Shown one piece after another: positions 8,000 to 16,383 of a stretch of 39,786 bases of DNA. Positions within the stretch are counted from its first letter, which is position 1; every line of letters starts with the position of its first letter. Source of the stretch: Lachnospiraceae bacterium UBA1201 (GTDB lineage: Bacteria > Bacillota > Clostridia > Lachnospirales > Lachnospiraceae); NCBI GenBank assembly GCA_002309675.1, contig DBXX01000042.1, positions 1 through 39,786 of the forward strand. Reading direction: 5' to 3'. Below the pieces are notes generated by a model, which saw nothing but the letters and a program-made list of their open reading frames with translations, made no database searches and had not been told where the DNA came from. A program made the position numbers and the translations under genes.

Positions 8000-10363
8000 A
8001 TGTTTTTTCGAATACTGAGAAAAGACCTGAAACGGAAGAAGACGATGAACATCATCTTGCTGGTGTTTATCATCCTGGCGTCCACGTTCGCGATCAGTGG
8101 CACCGATTGTGCGGTGTCTGTCTTCGGAGGACTGGACTACTATATGGAGAAGGCAGACGCGCCAGACTACGTAGTGTTGATGCGCAGACCGGACTCGGCC
8201 GATCAGATGATCGAGGATCTGTCCGCGATGGACAGTGTGTCGAATTGCAAGAAGGAGGAGATCCTCTTCTTCTCATCCACCGCCTTGATGAAGAATAACG
8301 AGCGTGTGTCGGATGTGACGAATGCAATGATGGCATTTTCGATCAACGATGTGATCATCAATTATTTCGATCGTTCGGACCGTGTCATCAAAGAGGTGGC
8401 AGAAGGTGAGGTCTACATCACCGGCCCGCTGTGCACGGACGAAGATTTCAAGATCGGCGAGACCTTTGAACTGAAGCTTGCGAATGAGACGATTACCTTG
8501 AAGGTAGCCGGATACGCAAAGGATGCGATCTTCGGAACGTCGGCCATGGGCAATTCGAGCCTGATCATGAACGATGCAGACTACCGCAAGATACGTGATG
8601 CGGAAGGCGTTAAGAATTACCTCGGAACGCGCATTTACCTGGACACCACAAATGTGGAGGCGGTAAAAGATTACTTCGGTCAGTACAGCGTTCTCTTTGA
8701 TGGCGACATCCAAATGCTCAAGACGACCTACATCATGGATATGATCGTGGCCGGAATGGTCGTTCTCTTAAGTATCGGCCTACTGCTGATCGCCTTCGTC
8801 CTGCTGGGACATACGATCAAGTATTCGGTGGTCGAGGAGTTCCGCGAGATCGGCGTTATGAAGGCGGTCGGCCTGAAGAACCGCGCGATCCGCAACCTGT
8901 ATCTGGTGAAGTATCTGGGCCTGGCCATCGTCGGCACGGTTATCGGTTTCTTCTTAAGCATCCCGTTTGAGCATGCGCTTCTGGAAGAGGCTTCCCGGAA
9001 TATGGTTTTCGGAAATGATAACCTCATCTTGATCCGCATCATCATGGCGATCGTCATCGTTGCCGTCGTTCTGCTGTTTTGTTACCACAGCACCCGTAAG
9101 GTCAAGAAACTGTCGCCGGTCGACGCGATGCGTAACGGAATGCCCGGCGAGCGTTACCATAAGAAAGGCCTGCTGTCCCTGGCGAAAAGCCACCTGCCGT
9201 TCAATTCCTACATGGCGGCGAACGACATCACAGCATCGCCCCGGCAGTACAGCATGATCGTCCTGATCTTCGCGATGGCGATGGTGCTGATCATGGTCCT
9301 GGCGAACACGGCCAATACCTTGAAGAGCGGCAATCTGGTTCCGCTGCTCTCCACAACCAAGAGCGACATGTATATGACATTGACCGACTCGACCATGGAT
9401 GCGATGGCCTCGGAGGATCCGCACGCGCTGATCCATGAAACGGAAGAGATCGAACGCATCCTCGCGGAGAATGACATGCCGGCCAATGTATTCGTGGAAG
9501 TTTTCTACAAATATCCGGTCGAGTTCAACGGCAGAAAGACACTGATCCAGTTCCTGCATTGCCCGGAGACAAAAACGACCGATTATGAATATACGAAGGG
9601 CTATGCGCCCGAAAACAAATATGAGATCGCCCTCGGTGAAGTCCTGCTTAAGGAACTCGGCGCCGAGATCGGGGACAAGGTGTGGATCACCATCAACGGG
9701 CAGCGCGAAGAATACCGGATCACGGCTTCGATGATCAGTCTGTCTCAGTTGGGTCAAGTCGGACGTCTCCACCAGGATGTGGACACGCATTCCATGGATA
9801 TTTCCTCCGGCTACCCCTTCCAGATCAATTTTGATGAGAAGGTTTCCGAGAAGGAGATGGAGAAGCGTTTCGACCGTATCCGTGAACTGTTTGAGCCGCA
9901 GGAACTGTTCGATGCGGATGGCTTCGTAGAGTCTTCGACGAAGGCCGCTCCGATGGTTTCCGCGCTGAAGAACCTGCTTCTGATCATCACGATCGGTGTC
10001 ATCTTCCTGATGACGGCTCTGATGGAGCGCTCCTTCATCAGCCGCGAGCGCCGCGAGATCGCGCTGTCGAAGGCACTGGGTATTCGCAACCGCGACGTGC
10101 TCGTGCACCACGCGCTCCGCTTCATGTTCATGCTGCTGATCTCCCTGGTTCTGGCCATCATCTTCTGCGTTCCGGCAACGCACTTGATGGACGCGATCTT
10201 CGCAGTCATGGGCGCAGGAAAAGGCATTCAGTACAAGATCGTTCCGCTGGAAGTATTTGTGGTATATCCGCTCATTCTCCTGGGCGTGACCGTGGCAGCA
10301 GCCTTCTTAACAGCACTTTACACCAAACATATCCAGGCTGTGGATACAGCTGACGTGGAATGA
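8000..10363 (+). CDS. FtsX-family ABC transporter permease, two FtsX modules
   Basis: A 787-residue integral membrane protein. Eight hydrophobic segments are visible at about 17-36, 248-272, 305-322, 343-363, 417-437, 654-675, 703-727 and 752-774. Large extracytoplasmic loops lie between the first two (~210 residues) and between the fifth and sixth (~215 residues). Two FtsX modules carry the coupling motif (EEFREIGVMKAVGL and SRERREIALSKALGI). Such fused permeases work as mechanotransmitters or extract lipids, peptides or antibiotics from the outer leaflet. The ATPase, response regulator and sensor kinase follow in the same direction, as in peptide-antibiotic sensing and resistance loci. Length and topology differ from the ten-helix BceB type, so the Bce name is not applied. 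Ribosome site AGAGGAGA, 7 bases from ATG. Confidence 0.88.
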   Translation: MFFRILRKDLKRKKTMNIILLVFIILASTFAISGTDCAVSVFGGLDYYMEKADAPDYVVLMRRPDSADQMIEDLSAMDSVSNCKKEEILFFSSTALMKNNERVSDVTNAMMAFSINDVIINYFDRSDRVIKEVAEGEVYITGPLCTDEDFKIGETFELKLANETITLKVAGYAKDAIFGTSAMGNSSLIMNDADYRKIRDAEGVKNYLGTRIYLDTTNVEAVKDYFGQYSVLFDGDIQMLKTTYIMDMIVAGMVVLLSIGLLLIAFVLLGHTIKYSVVEEFREIGVMKAVGLKNRAIRNLYLVKYLGLAIVGTVIGFFLSIPFEHALLEEASRNMVFGNDNLILIRIIMAIVIVAVVLLFCYHSTRKVKKLSPVDAMRNGMPGERYHKKGLLSLAKSHLPFNSYMAANDITASPRQYSMIVLIFAMAMVLIMVLANTANTLKSGNLVPLLSTTKSDMYMTLTDSTMDAMASEDPHALIHETEEIERILAENDMPANVFVEVFYKYPVEFNGRKTLIQFLHCPETKTTDYEYTKGYAPENKYEIALGEVLLKELGAEIGDKVWITINGQREEYRITASMISLSQLGQVGRLHQDVDTHSMDISSGYPFQINFDEKVSEKEMEKRFDRIRELFEPQELFDADGFVESSTKAAPMVSALKNLLLIITIGVIFLMTALMERSFISRERREIALSKALGIRNRDVLVHHALRFMFMLLISLVLAIIFCVPATHLMDAIFAVMGAGKGIQYKIVPLEVFVVYPLILLGVTVAAAFLTALYTKHIQAVDTADVE

Positions 10364-10378
10364 TACTAGGCTCGAAAA

Positions 10379-10512
10379 GTACCGAACGGACGCTTGCGTC
10401 CGGTTCGGACCTTGAGAGCCGAACAAACATGAGCCATCCCGATTTCCGAAGGAAAGCGAAGAGGATGGCGAATGTTTGTAGGATTGCGGGAGTGCGAAGC
10501 GCGGAGCAATCC
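10379..10512 (+). other. Three consecutive hairpins between permease and ATPase genes
   Basis: Stem 1: CCGAACGGACGC (10382-10393) with 10396-10408, one bulged G. Stem 2: ACAAACAT (10423-10430) with ATGTTTGT (10472-10479), continued inward by CCATCC/GGATGG. Stem 3: GGATTGC (10481-10487) with GCAATCC (10506-10512), continued by GTGC/GCGC. No U-tract follows any stem. No open reading frame with a ribosome site was seen. It may set the permease:ATPase ratio, be a dispersed intergenic repeat, or be a small RNA. Confidence 0.6.
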
Positions 10513-10557
10513 GTGTATCATGAACAGCATAGATAAAAAAGAAAGCGAGATATTATC

Positions 10558-11325
10558 ATGAGTACAGTATTGGAAGCAAAGGACCTTTGCAAAACATATA
10601 TCGTAAATAAAAAGCAAAACAATGTTTTAAAGAATGTGAACCTGAAAATCGAAGAGGGCGAGATGGTCGCGATCATGGGCCCGTCCGGTTCCGGTAAGTC
10701 GACCCTGTTATACTCCATCTCGGGCATGGATCGTCCGACGGCCGGTCAGGTCCTCTTCGAAGGAAAGCAGATGGATAAGCTCTCGGACAATGAACTGTCC
10801 GACCTGCGCCTTACGAAGATGGGCTTTATCTTCCAGCAGATGTATATGATGCGTAACCTGTCCATCCTGGACAATGTCATCCTGCCCGGCATCAAGGCGA
10901 AGCAGAAGGGCGTGACGAAGAAGGAGATCGAGGAGCGTGGCCGCAGCCTGCTGCATAAGTTCGATGTAGCGCAGATCGCGGACAATGATACCTCCGAAGC
11001 CTCCGGCGGCCAGCTCCAGAGAGCCTGCATTGCCCGCAGCATGATCAACGATCCGAAGATCATCTTCGCGGACGAGCCGACCGGTGCGCTGAACCGTTCC
11101 GCGTCTGACGAGGTCATGGAGGAACTCGCGAAACTGAACCGTGAGGACACGACGATCCTGCTCGTTACCCACGACGTGAAGGTCGCCGCGAAGTGCTCCC
11201 GCCTGCTGTTTATCGTTGACGGTAACATCAAGGCCGAGTATAATTTAGGCAGATATGAAGCGAATTCGAACCTACGTGACCGTGAGCGGAACCTAAGCAA
11301 CTGGCTCATGGAGCAGGGCTGGTAA
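10558..11325 (+). CDS. ABC transporter ATP-binding protein (MacB/LolD type)
   Basis: A 255-residue ATPase with all motifs: Walker A GPSGSGKST (41-49), Q-loop Gln93, signature ASGGQLQRA (148-156), Walker B IIFADE (168-173) and H-loop His205. This is the energising partner of the two-module FtsX permease upstream. A ~25-residue charged C-terminal tail extends beyond the usual end. The ribosome site is weak (GAAAGCGAG, ~9 bases upstream), and three RNA hairpins separate it from the permease gene. The subfamily usually moves lipoproteins, peptides or antibiotics, or drives envelope signalling, rather than importing nutrients. Confidence 0.93.
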   Translation: MSTVLEAKDLCKTYIVNKKQNNVLKNVNLKIEEGEMVAIMGPSGSGKSTLLYSISGMDRPTAGQVLFEGKQMDKLSDNELSDLRLTKMGFIFQQMYMMRNLSILDNVILPGIKAKQKGVTKKEIEERGRSLLHKFDVAQIADNDTSEASGGQLQRACIARSMINDPKIIFADEPTGALNRSASDEVMEELAKLNREDTTILLVTHDVKVAAKCSRLLFIVDGNIKAEYNLGRYEANSNLRDRERNLSNWLMEQGW

Positions 11326-11336
11326 AAACAAGATCG

Positions 11337-11360
11337 GGCGGCTCCCGGATGGGAGCTGCC
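11337..11360 (+). other. Hairpin between ATPase and response regulator genes
   Basis: A 10-bp stem with one G-U pair (11337-11346 with 11351-11360), loop GGAT. No U-tract follows, and the response regulator's AGAGGT ribosome site begins within 5 bases. It is more likely an RNA stability or translation element than a terminator. Confidence 0.5.
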
Positions 11361-11374
11361 GCAAGAGGTAGATT

Positions 11375-12037
11375 ATGGTCGATATTCTGATCGTGGAAGA
11401 TCAAAAAGATCTGGGACAGCTTTTGACGGATTTTCTGCGTGCGGAGAATTACGTGGTGAGCTGTGTAGAGACAGCAGAGAAAGCCTTGTCGCTGTACGAT
11501 AAGTACGGCGCAAGGCTTCTTGTGCTCGATCTGTGCCTGCCGCAGATGGACGGGCTGGCGGTGTTGAACCACGTGCGTAAGAGCGCGAATACGCCGGTTT
11601 TGGTCGTGAGCGCGAAGAATGCCAAGGATGACAAATTAAACGCGATCCTGGCGGGAGCAGACGATTATATCGAGAAGCCGTACGACATTGACATCCTGCT
11701 GGCGAAGATCCGCGGGATCTTCAAGCGGCGGCTGGCCACGGACACCGTAACGGACGGCGACCTCACGTTGGATGTGAATAAACAGCAGGTGATCAAAAAC
11801 GGGCGCGTGCTGGACCTGGGCCTGAAGGAGTTCGAACTGCTGAAGCTCTTCATGGAGAATAAAGGCCAGACACTGATGAAGGAGTTCCTGTTCAATACCG
11901 TCTGGGGGTCGGACAGTGACTCGGAGATGCAGACATTGACCGTGCACATCAAGTATTTGCGCGAGAAGATCGAGGACGATCCGAAGAATCCGAAGCGGCT
12001 GGTGACCGTTTGGGGAAAGGGGTATCGGTTTGAGTAA
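11375..12037 (+). CDS. OmpR/PhoB-family response regulator
   Basis: A 220-residue regulator. The receiver domain (1-~115) has the acidic pair Glu8/Asp9, phospho-acceptor Asp52 in LVLDLCLPQMDG, Ser79 and Lys101 in EKPYD. A winged-helix DNA-binding domain (~125-220) ends in the typical LVTVWGKGYRF. It sits after the ABC genes and overlaps the sensor kinase by 8 bases, so the pair is cognate and co-translated. Probable targets are its own operon or the adjacent lipoprotein promoter. The triple GTGACAG repeats at 13290, 13306 and 13354 are a weak binding-site candidate. Confidence 0.95.
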   Translation: MVDILIVEDQKDLGQLLTDFLRAENYVVSCVETAEKALSLYDKYGARLLVLDLCLPQMDGLAVLNHVRKSANTPVLVVSAKNAKDDKLNAILAGADDYIEKPYDIDILLAKIRGIFKRRLATDTVTDGDLTLDVNKQQVIKNGRVLDLGLKEFELLKLFMENKGQTLMKEFLFNTVWGSDSDSEMQTLTVHIKYLREKIEDDPKNPKRLVTVWGKGYRFE

Positions 12038-13301
12038 AGTCAGAGTACGATATATCATTTTGGGATTGATCGTGTCGGCAGGCGTGGCTCTGTCGGCACT
12101 TTTTGTGCATTTAGGGGCGCAGCGGGACGACGCGAAACTGTACCGGGTGGAGATGGACCGAGCGGCGCGGCAGATCGAGGCGCAGAACGTCGGAACGCTG
12201 GCGGCTGCCGAGGCGGAGCGCGTGCTTCAGGATATCGCCGGGCAGTATCCGAACCTGGACCGGATCGTGCGAAACGACGGGCAGGACCGGTTTTTTGACA
12301 GCGAGACGACCTACTCGATGTTTGAGATCGACGGGGCGCTATACCGGGTCGATTACGTGATCGGCGACGACGCGCGCATTCGGGAGGTCCTGCATCGCAT
12401 GGACCTGGTGCTAGTGATACTCGGCGTCCTCGTGCTGGTCTTTTTGTTGTATGTGTTCGTGAGCATCATTGCCCCGTTTTCGAAGGTGTCGAAGTACCCG
12501 GAGATGCTGGCAAAGGGCAACTTGACGGCGCCGCTGACGCAGTCGAAAAGCCCGTATTTCCGTAAGTTTGTATGGGGCCTGGACATGCTGCGTGAGACGC
12601 TGCAGGCGGAGAGGGAGAAGAACCTCGAGTTCACGCGCGACCGAAACGTGATGCTGCTGTCGCTGTCGCACGACCTGAAGACGCCGCTGTCAGCGATCAA
12701 ACTGTATTCGGCGGCCCTGAAGCGCAACCTGTACGAAGACCCGGAGCAGAAGCAGCATTCGGTGGAACAGATCGCGCAGAAGGCGGACGAGATCGAGGGC
12801 TATGTCAGTAAGCTCGTGCAGGCCGCCGGCGAGGATTTCCTGGATTTCACGGTGCGGCAGGAGGAGTTTTTCCTGGCCGATGTGGTGGAGGAGATCCGCG
12901 CGTACTACAAAGACAAACTGCGTGGCATCGGCACCGAGTTCGTGGTGGAGGATTACCCGAACCGCCTGCTGCGGGGCGACCGCGACCGTCTGGTGGAGGT
13001 CCTGCAGAACCTGATGGAAAATGCAATCAAGTACGGCGACGGGCGGATGATCGCGCTGAAATATTCGACGGAAGACGGGGCATCCCTCCTGACGGTCGCG
13101 AATACCGGAAAGCCTGTGCCGGAGGGCGAGGCAGAGCACATTTTCGACAGCTTTTATCGTGGCTCGAACGTGGGCACGCGGCCCGGCAGCGGCCTGGGAC
13201 TGTACATTTCCCGCAAACTGATGCACCGCATGGGCGGCGAGGTGTTTGCGAACGCTGCCGAAGACGGCATGGAAGTGACTGTCGTGCTCGTGACAGCGTG
13301 A
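12030..13301 (+). CDS. Sensor histidine kinase
   Basis: A 423-residue kinase. Transmembrane helices at ~8-29 and ~126-150 flank a ~95-residue external sensor region. A linker leads to the dimerisation domain with the phosphorylated His214 in SLSHDLKTPL, then the ATPase domain with N-box NLMENAIKYGDG (327-338) and G-box GSGLGLYIS (386-394). The predicted start is TTG at 12030 with AAGGGG seven to ten bases upstream, overlapping the regulator stop. The sensor domain is real but short, so the neighbouring permease may contribute to signal detection, as is known for other ABC/two-component modules. Confidence 0.92.
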   Translation: MSKVRVRYIILGLIVSAGVALSALFVHLGAQRDDAKLYRVEMDRAARQIEAQNVGTLAAAEAERVLQDIAGQYPNLDRIVRNDGQDRFFDSETTYSMFEIDGALYRVDYVIGDDARIREVLHRMDLVLVILGVLVLVFLLYVFVSIIAPFSKVSKYPEMLAKGNLTAPLTQSKSPYFRKFVWGLDMLRETLQAEREKNLEFTRDRNVMLLSLSHDLKTPLSAIKLYSAALKRNLYEDPEQKQHSVEQIAQKADEIEGYVSKLVQAAGEDFLDFTVRQEEFFLADVVEEIRAYYKDKLRGIGTEFVVEDYPNRLLRGDRDRLVEVLQNLMENAIKYGDGRMIALKYSTEDGASLLTVANTGKPVPEGEAEHIFDSFYRGSNVGTRPGSGLGLYISRKLMHRMGGEVFANAAEDGMEVTVVLVTA

Positions 13302-13326
13302 TAACGTGACAGTGGGGATGGTTGAT

Positions 13327-13355
13327 TTGACATAGGAAAGAACCTATGTTATAGT
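13327..13355 (+). promoter_or_regulatory. Promoter with a perfect dyad filling the spacer
   Basis: -35 TTGACA (13327-13332), 17-bp spacer, -10 TATAGT (13350-13355). The dyad ACATAGG-N6-CCTATGT occupies 13330-13349, from inside the -35 hexamer to the base before the -10. A dimeric regulator bound here would directly control RNA polymerase. Confidence 0.8.
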
Positions 13356-13391
13356 GACAGTGAACCCGATTGGGGATATCGGAATGTAGAA

Positions 13392-13420
13392 CAGGCTTCG
13401 CAGATCGAAGCAGAAGCCTG
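13392..13420 (+). promoter_or_regulatory. Leader with two mutually exclusive hairpins
   Basis: CAGGCTTC (13392-13399) pairs with GAAGCCTG (13413-13420), while GCTTCG (13395-13400) can pair instead with CGAAGC (13406-13411). Both overlap, so only one forms. The element lies between the predicted transcript start and the ribosome site of the lipoprotein gene. Confidence 0.5.
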
Positions 13421-13444
13421 AGATAAACAGCAAGGAGAAAAAGA

Positions 13445-14086
13445 ATGAAGAAGAAAATTGCAGCACTTTTGATGGCCGGCATGATGGCATTGTCCATGGT
13501 CGGTTGTGGTGGCAGTAAGGAACCGGCGACGGCACAGACAAATGAAGACGGCTCTGTAAGCATCCGCGACAACAAGCTTTACTTCGTGAAGATCGGAGAT
13601 CAGACCTATAAGGTAGGCGCGAAGATCGCAGACCTCGAGAAGGCCGGTTATATCATGAGCGATAAGAGAAGAGACGAGGAGCTCCCTTCCAATCGTTACT
13701 CCATGGATACCGATATGAAGAATGCGGACGGAAAGACGCTGTTCCAGGTGAAGGCGTTGAACACAGGAACTTCGAAGGTGAAGTACGCGGAGGCTGAACT
13801 CGGCGGCTTTACGGTCGGTTCATACAACACCTCTAAGATCGAGGCAGAGACCCTCGCGTTGAACATCGAGGTTTACGGAGGTATTAAACTGGGCGGTACC
13901 TACGAGGACATCGTAAAGGCATTCGGAGAGCCGGAATTCTCGCATAAGAATGAAAAGTCCGATCTGCTGCCGGAATACACGACCTATAAGTATTCCTCGG
14001 GCTACAGAGGTTATGAGTTTATCGTGGATGACGGCGGCAAGATCTCCCAGATCTCCTGGAACAACTACAATTACAACGAGAAATAA
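13445..14086 (+). CDS. Small lipoprotein with BamE/SmpA-like C-terminal pattern
   Basis: A 213-residue predicted lipoprotein (signal peptide ending MVGC, Cys21). The mature part holds two similar beta-rich halves. The C-terminal half has the pattern LGGTYEDIVKAFGEPE ... YEFIVDDGGKISQI, reminiscent of the small two-layer domain of BamE/SmpA proteins, where a GTxxxxVxxxFGxP motif precedes beta strands. That comparison is by eye only. It follows the two-component genes but has its own promoter with an internal dyad and a leader. It may be a target or accessory sensor of the ABC/two-component module. Ribosome site AAGGAGA, spacing 6. Confidence 0.75.
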   Translation: MKKKIAALLMAGMMALSMVGCGGSKEPATAQTNEDGSVSIRDNKLYFVKIGDQTYKVGAKIADLEKAGYIMSDKRRDEELPSNRYSMDTDMKNADGKTLFQVKALNTGTSKVKYAEAELGGFTVGSYNTSKIEAETLALNIEVYGGIKLGGTYEDIVKAFGEPEFSHKNEKSDLLPEYTTYKYSSGYRGYEFIVDDGGKISQISWNNYNYNEK

Positions 14087-14125
14087 AGAGGCTTAGGACC
14101 CGATTTTCCGGAAAGGAGGACCTTT

Positions 14126-14743
14126 ATGGAGAATACTCGTATTACACTCGGTGAGGACAGCATTTATCGCTGGACCTATCACATGAATCTGATCAAAAAT
14201 CCCAGCATCTTTCTGCTGGTTTTGAAGGTCCTTCTGGGAACGTGTGTGGGAATTTGGGTGGTCATGACACCGATCCTGTGCATCGTGGATGAATCCTGGG
14301 ATCCGTTGGTCAATAGTTGGAAGACGCTCGGGATCGTTTTCGCGATCATATTCGGGCTGACGCTCATCGGCTATCTGGTCTATGCGATGATCATGGGCGG
14401 CTTCTACATCGTGGATTTCACGATGACGGATACGAAACTGGTGCACACGCAGGTGCCGCGCCAGCAAGAGAAGGCCAGAAAAGTTTCGGCAGTGACCGCA
14501 GTCGTGGGCGTTCTGGCGAAGAACCCGACGACGGTCGGCATCGGCATGACTTCCGGCACGAAGATGTCCTCTACGACGGAGTTTAACCGGCTGAAGAAGA
14601 TCATCGTACGGCGCAGACGTCACGTGATCAAACTGGTCGGTGGCGGCCATAATGAAGCCTATGCAGTGACGGAGGACATGGACTGGCTGTGCGATTATAT
14701 CCGCGCGCATTGCCCGGCGGAAGTCGTCTGGAAGATAAAGTAA
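14126..14743 (+). CDS. Small membrane protein of unknown function
   Basis: A 205-residue protein with two transmembrane helices (~27-53 and ~69-93), a short N-terminal cytoplasmic part and a ~110-residue cytoplasmic C-terminal domain. That domain has a PH-like strand pattern (ADVE-free: FYIVDFTMTDTKLVHTQV, then KKIIVRRRRHVIKLV). Bacterial PH-like membrane proteins of this layout are known, but the match is only suggestive. It starts 39 bases after the lipoprotein with an excellent AAAGGAGG, so it is probably co-transcribed. It ends at a terminator that also contains the next gene's promoter. Confidence 0.7.
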   Translation: MENTRITLGEDSIYRWTYHMNLIKNPSIFLLVLKVLLGTCVGIWVVMTPILCIVDESWDPLVNSWKTLGIVFAIIFGLTLIGYLVYAMIMGGFYIVDFTMTDTKLVHTQVPRQQEKARKVSAVTAVVGVLAKNPTTVGIGMTSGTKMSSTTEFNRLKKIIVRRRRHVIKLVGGGHNEAYAVTEDMDWLCDYIRAHCPAEVVWKIK

Positions 14744-14746
14744 AGA

Positions 14747-14775
14747 TTGTATAATAGTGCGTTCTGTGGTATAAT
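14747..14775 (+). promoter_or_regulatory. Predicted xylosidase promoter embedded in the terminator
   Basis: -10 TATAAT (14770-14775) with an extended TG, and a weak -35 TTGTAT (14747-14752) at exactly 17 bp. The spacer is the left arm of the terminator stem. Confidence 0.6.
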
Positions 14776-14791
14776 GAACGCACTATTTTTT
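14753..14791 (+). terminator. Intrinsic terminator with a promoter inside it
   Basis: A perfect 12-bp stem (14753-14764 with 14776-14787) and a run of T at 14786-14791, 10 bases after the membrane-protein stop. The 11-base loop contains TATAAT. Confidence 0.85.
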
Positions 14792-14825
14792 GTGAGAAAG
14801 GGGCGGTTTACCGCTAGGGAAAATT

Positions 14826-16322
14826 ATGGAGAAAAAGGTATTACTATCAGGAAATGTAGCATTTAACAATCAGGTCGATTACTGCGTGGGCACGGGACGT
14901 ATGGGCCTGGCGTTGCAGCAGGAGTACCAGGAGCAGCTGAAACTGGTGCAGGATGTGATCGGCTTCTCGCACATCCGCGGCCACGGTCTGTTTTCGGATG
15001 ACATGGCCATCTATCGTGAGTATAAGGAGCATTGGGAAGACACCGAGACGAAGGTAGAGTATAACTTCACCTATCTGGATCTGGTCATGGATGCCTACAA
15101 AAAGGTAGGCTTGAAGCCGTTTTTGGAGCTGGGCTTCATGCCGAAGAAGCTGGCCAGCGGTGAGCAGACCATTTTCTACTGGCAGGGCAATGTCACCCCG
15201 CCGAAGTCCTACGAAGCATGGTGCGACCTGGTCGTGGCGACCTTGAAGCACCTGTGCGAGCGTTACGGCACCGACGAGGTCGTTACCTGGCCCATCGAGG
15301 TATGGAACGAGCCGAACCTTCCGGGCTTCTGGAAGGGCGCGGACATGCAGGAATACTTCAAACTGTTTAAGGAGACATTTATCGCGATCAAGGCACTCGA
15401 CGAGCGTTTCAAGGTCGGCGGCCCTGCGATCTGCGGCGTGAAGGACGAACTCTGGATCGACGAATTCATGAAGTTTATTTCGGCCGAAGGTCTGAAGGTG
15501 GATTTTATCACCCGCCATCACTATACGACGAAGCAGCATGACTGGAAGGGCCATTATACCTACGCAGAGCTGGAGGATCCGGAGTTCCGTTTCAACAACC
15601 TGCACTCGACCCGCGAGATCGTGGATCGTTACGAGGCGTACCGCGGCCTGCCCATCCACATCACCGAGTTCAACACGTCCTATTCGCCGGATTGTGTCAT
15701 CCACGACACGAACCTGAATGCGGCGTATCTGGCGCACCATCTGTCCCGCCTGGGCGATGACAATGCGTCCTATTCCTACTGGACATTCGGCGATATCTTC
15801 GAGGAGAAGGGCGTGCCGTTCACGCCGTTCCACGGTGGTTTCGGTATGGTCGCAAATCGTTGCATCCCGAAGCCCACGTTCTACACATTTGCATTCTACA
15901 AGAAGTTAAAGGGCGGCCAATGCGTCTTCCGCGATGACGATATGATCATGGTGAAGGGTGACGACGGCGTGCTCCGTGGTATTGCGTGGAACTTCTGCGA
16001 GAAGGCAGAGGACCGCAAGGTAAAGGATCTGTCCGTGAACATCGATGCTGCGGACGGCGAGTACAGCCTGGTATGCCAGACTGTGGATGAGACTACCTGC
16101 AACCCGCTGAAGCTGTGGCACGATTTGGGTGAACCTTCGAGCCTTAATGAGGAGCAGGTGAAGATGCTGAAGGCGGCTGCCGTACCCGCATTTTCCTCAC
16201 AGGTTCTGACGGCGCAGGCGGGCCTCAAGTTCGCCCTGACCGTGAAAGAAAACGGCGTGATCTACTTCGAGATCCGCAAGCGCAACTTTACGCCGGACCG
16301 CGGATATGAGTATCCGATGTAA
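14826..16322 (+). CDS. xynB: GH39 beta-xylosidase
   Basis: A 498-residue glycoside hydrolase of family 39. It has no signal peptide, so it acts inside the cell on imported xylo-oligosaccharides, releasing xylose. The family motif RGHGLFSDD is at ~51-59. The acid/base Glu162 is in VWNEPNLPGFW and the nucleophile Glu281 in HITEFNTSYSP. Both positions agree with characterised GH39 xylosidases (near 160 and 277). A C-terminal beta domain follows the barrel. Length is normal. Other activities (for example alpha-L-iduronidase-like) occur in the family but this length and these motifs favour xylosidase. It is transcribed from the promoter inside the upstream terminator; ribosome site AGGGA is 6 bases before ATG. 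A small GCGGT-TT-ACCGC dyad lies in the leader. Confidence 0.92.
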   Translation: MEKKVLLSGNVAFNNQVDYCVGTGRMGLALQQEYQEQLKLVQDVIGFSHIRGHGLFSDDMAIYREYKEHWEDTETKVEYNFTYLDLVMDAYKKVGLKPFLELGFMPKKLASGEQTIFYWQGNVTPPKSYEAWCDLVVATLKHLCERYGTDEVVTWPIEVWNEPNLPGFWKGADMQEYFKLFKETFIAIKALDERFKVGGPAICGVKDELWIDEFMKFISAEGLKVDFITRHHYTTKQHDWKGHYTYAELEDPEFRFNNLHSTREIVDRYEAYRGLPIHITEFNTSYSPDCVIHDTNLNAAYLAHHLSRLGDDNASYSYWTFGDIFEEKGVPFTPFHGGFGMVANRCIPKPTFYTFAFYKKLKGGQCVFRDDDMIMVKGDDGVLRGIAWNFCEKAEDRKVKDLSVNIDAADGEYSLVCQTVDETTCNPLKLWHDLGEPSSLNEEQVKMLKAAAVPAFSSQVLTAQAGLKFALTVKENGVIYFEIRKRNFTPDRGYEYPM

Positions 16323-16354
16323 GGCGGAGAGAATTCACCGTGTTAATATCATTG

Positions 16355-16383
16355 TTGACATATAGAATAGTGAATGTTATAAT
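16355..16383 (+). promoter_or_regulatory. Full-consensus sigma-A promoter
   Basis: TTGACA (16355-16360), 17-bp spacer, TATAAT (16378-16383). Both hexamers are perfect. It drives the lipoprotein/ABC gene group and leaves a leader of ~165 nt. Confidence 0.9.

Noticed and set aside
8000..8002. A single divergent promoter shared by mazEF and the permease
   Set aside because: Each side has its own -10 at 7850 and 7934; they are back to back but separate.
8954..10183. Long open frame on the minus strand opposite the ABC permease
   Set aside because: The product is rich in His, Arg, Asp and Gln, typical of antisense to a membrane protein gene. No ribosome site.
8000..13301. Naming the ABC/two-component group BceABRS
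   Set aside because: The permease has eight helices and two large external loops, not the ten-helix BceB form, and the kinase has a real ~95-residue external domain, unlike the very short one of BceS.
13290..13360. Three GTGACAG copies as a definite response-regulator site
   Set aside because: Spacings of 16 and 48 bases do not match the usual ~11-base direct repeats of OmpR-family regulators, and the first copy is inside coding sequence. Kept only as a weak candidate.
14847..15833. Open frame on the minus strand opposite the xylosidase
   Set aside because: No ribosome site or recognisable motif; the plus strand has both catalytic glutamates of GH39.
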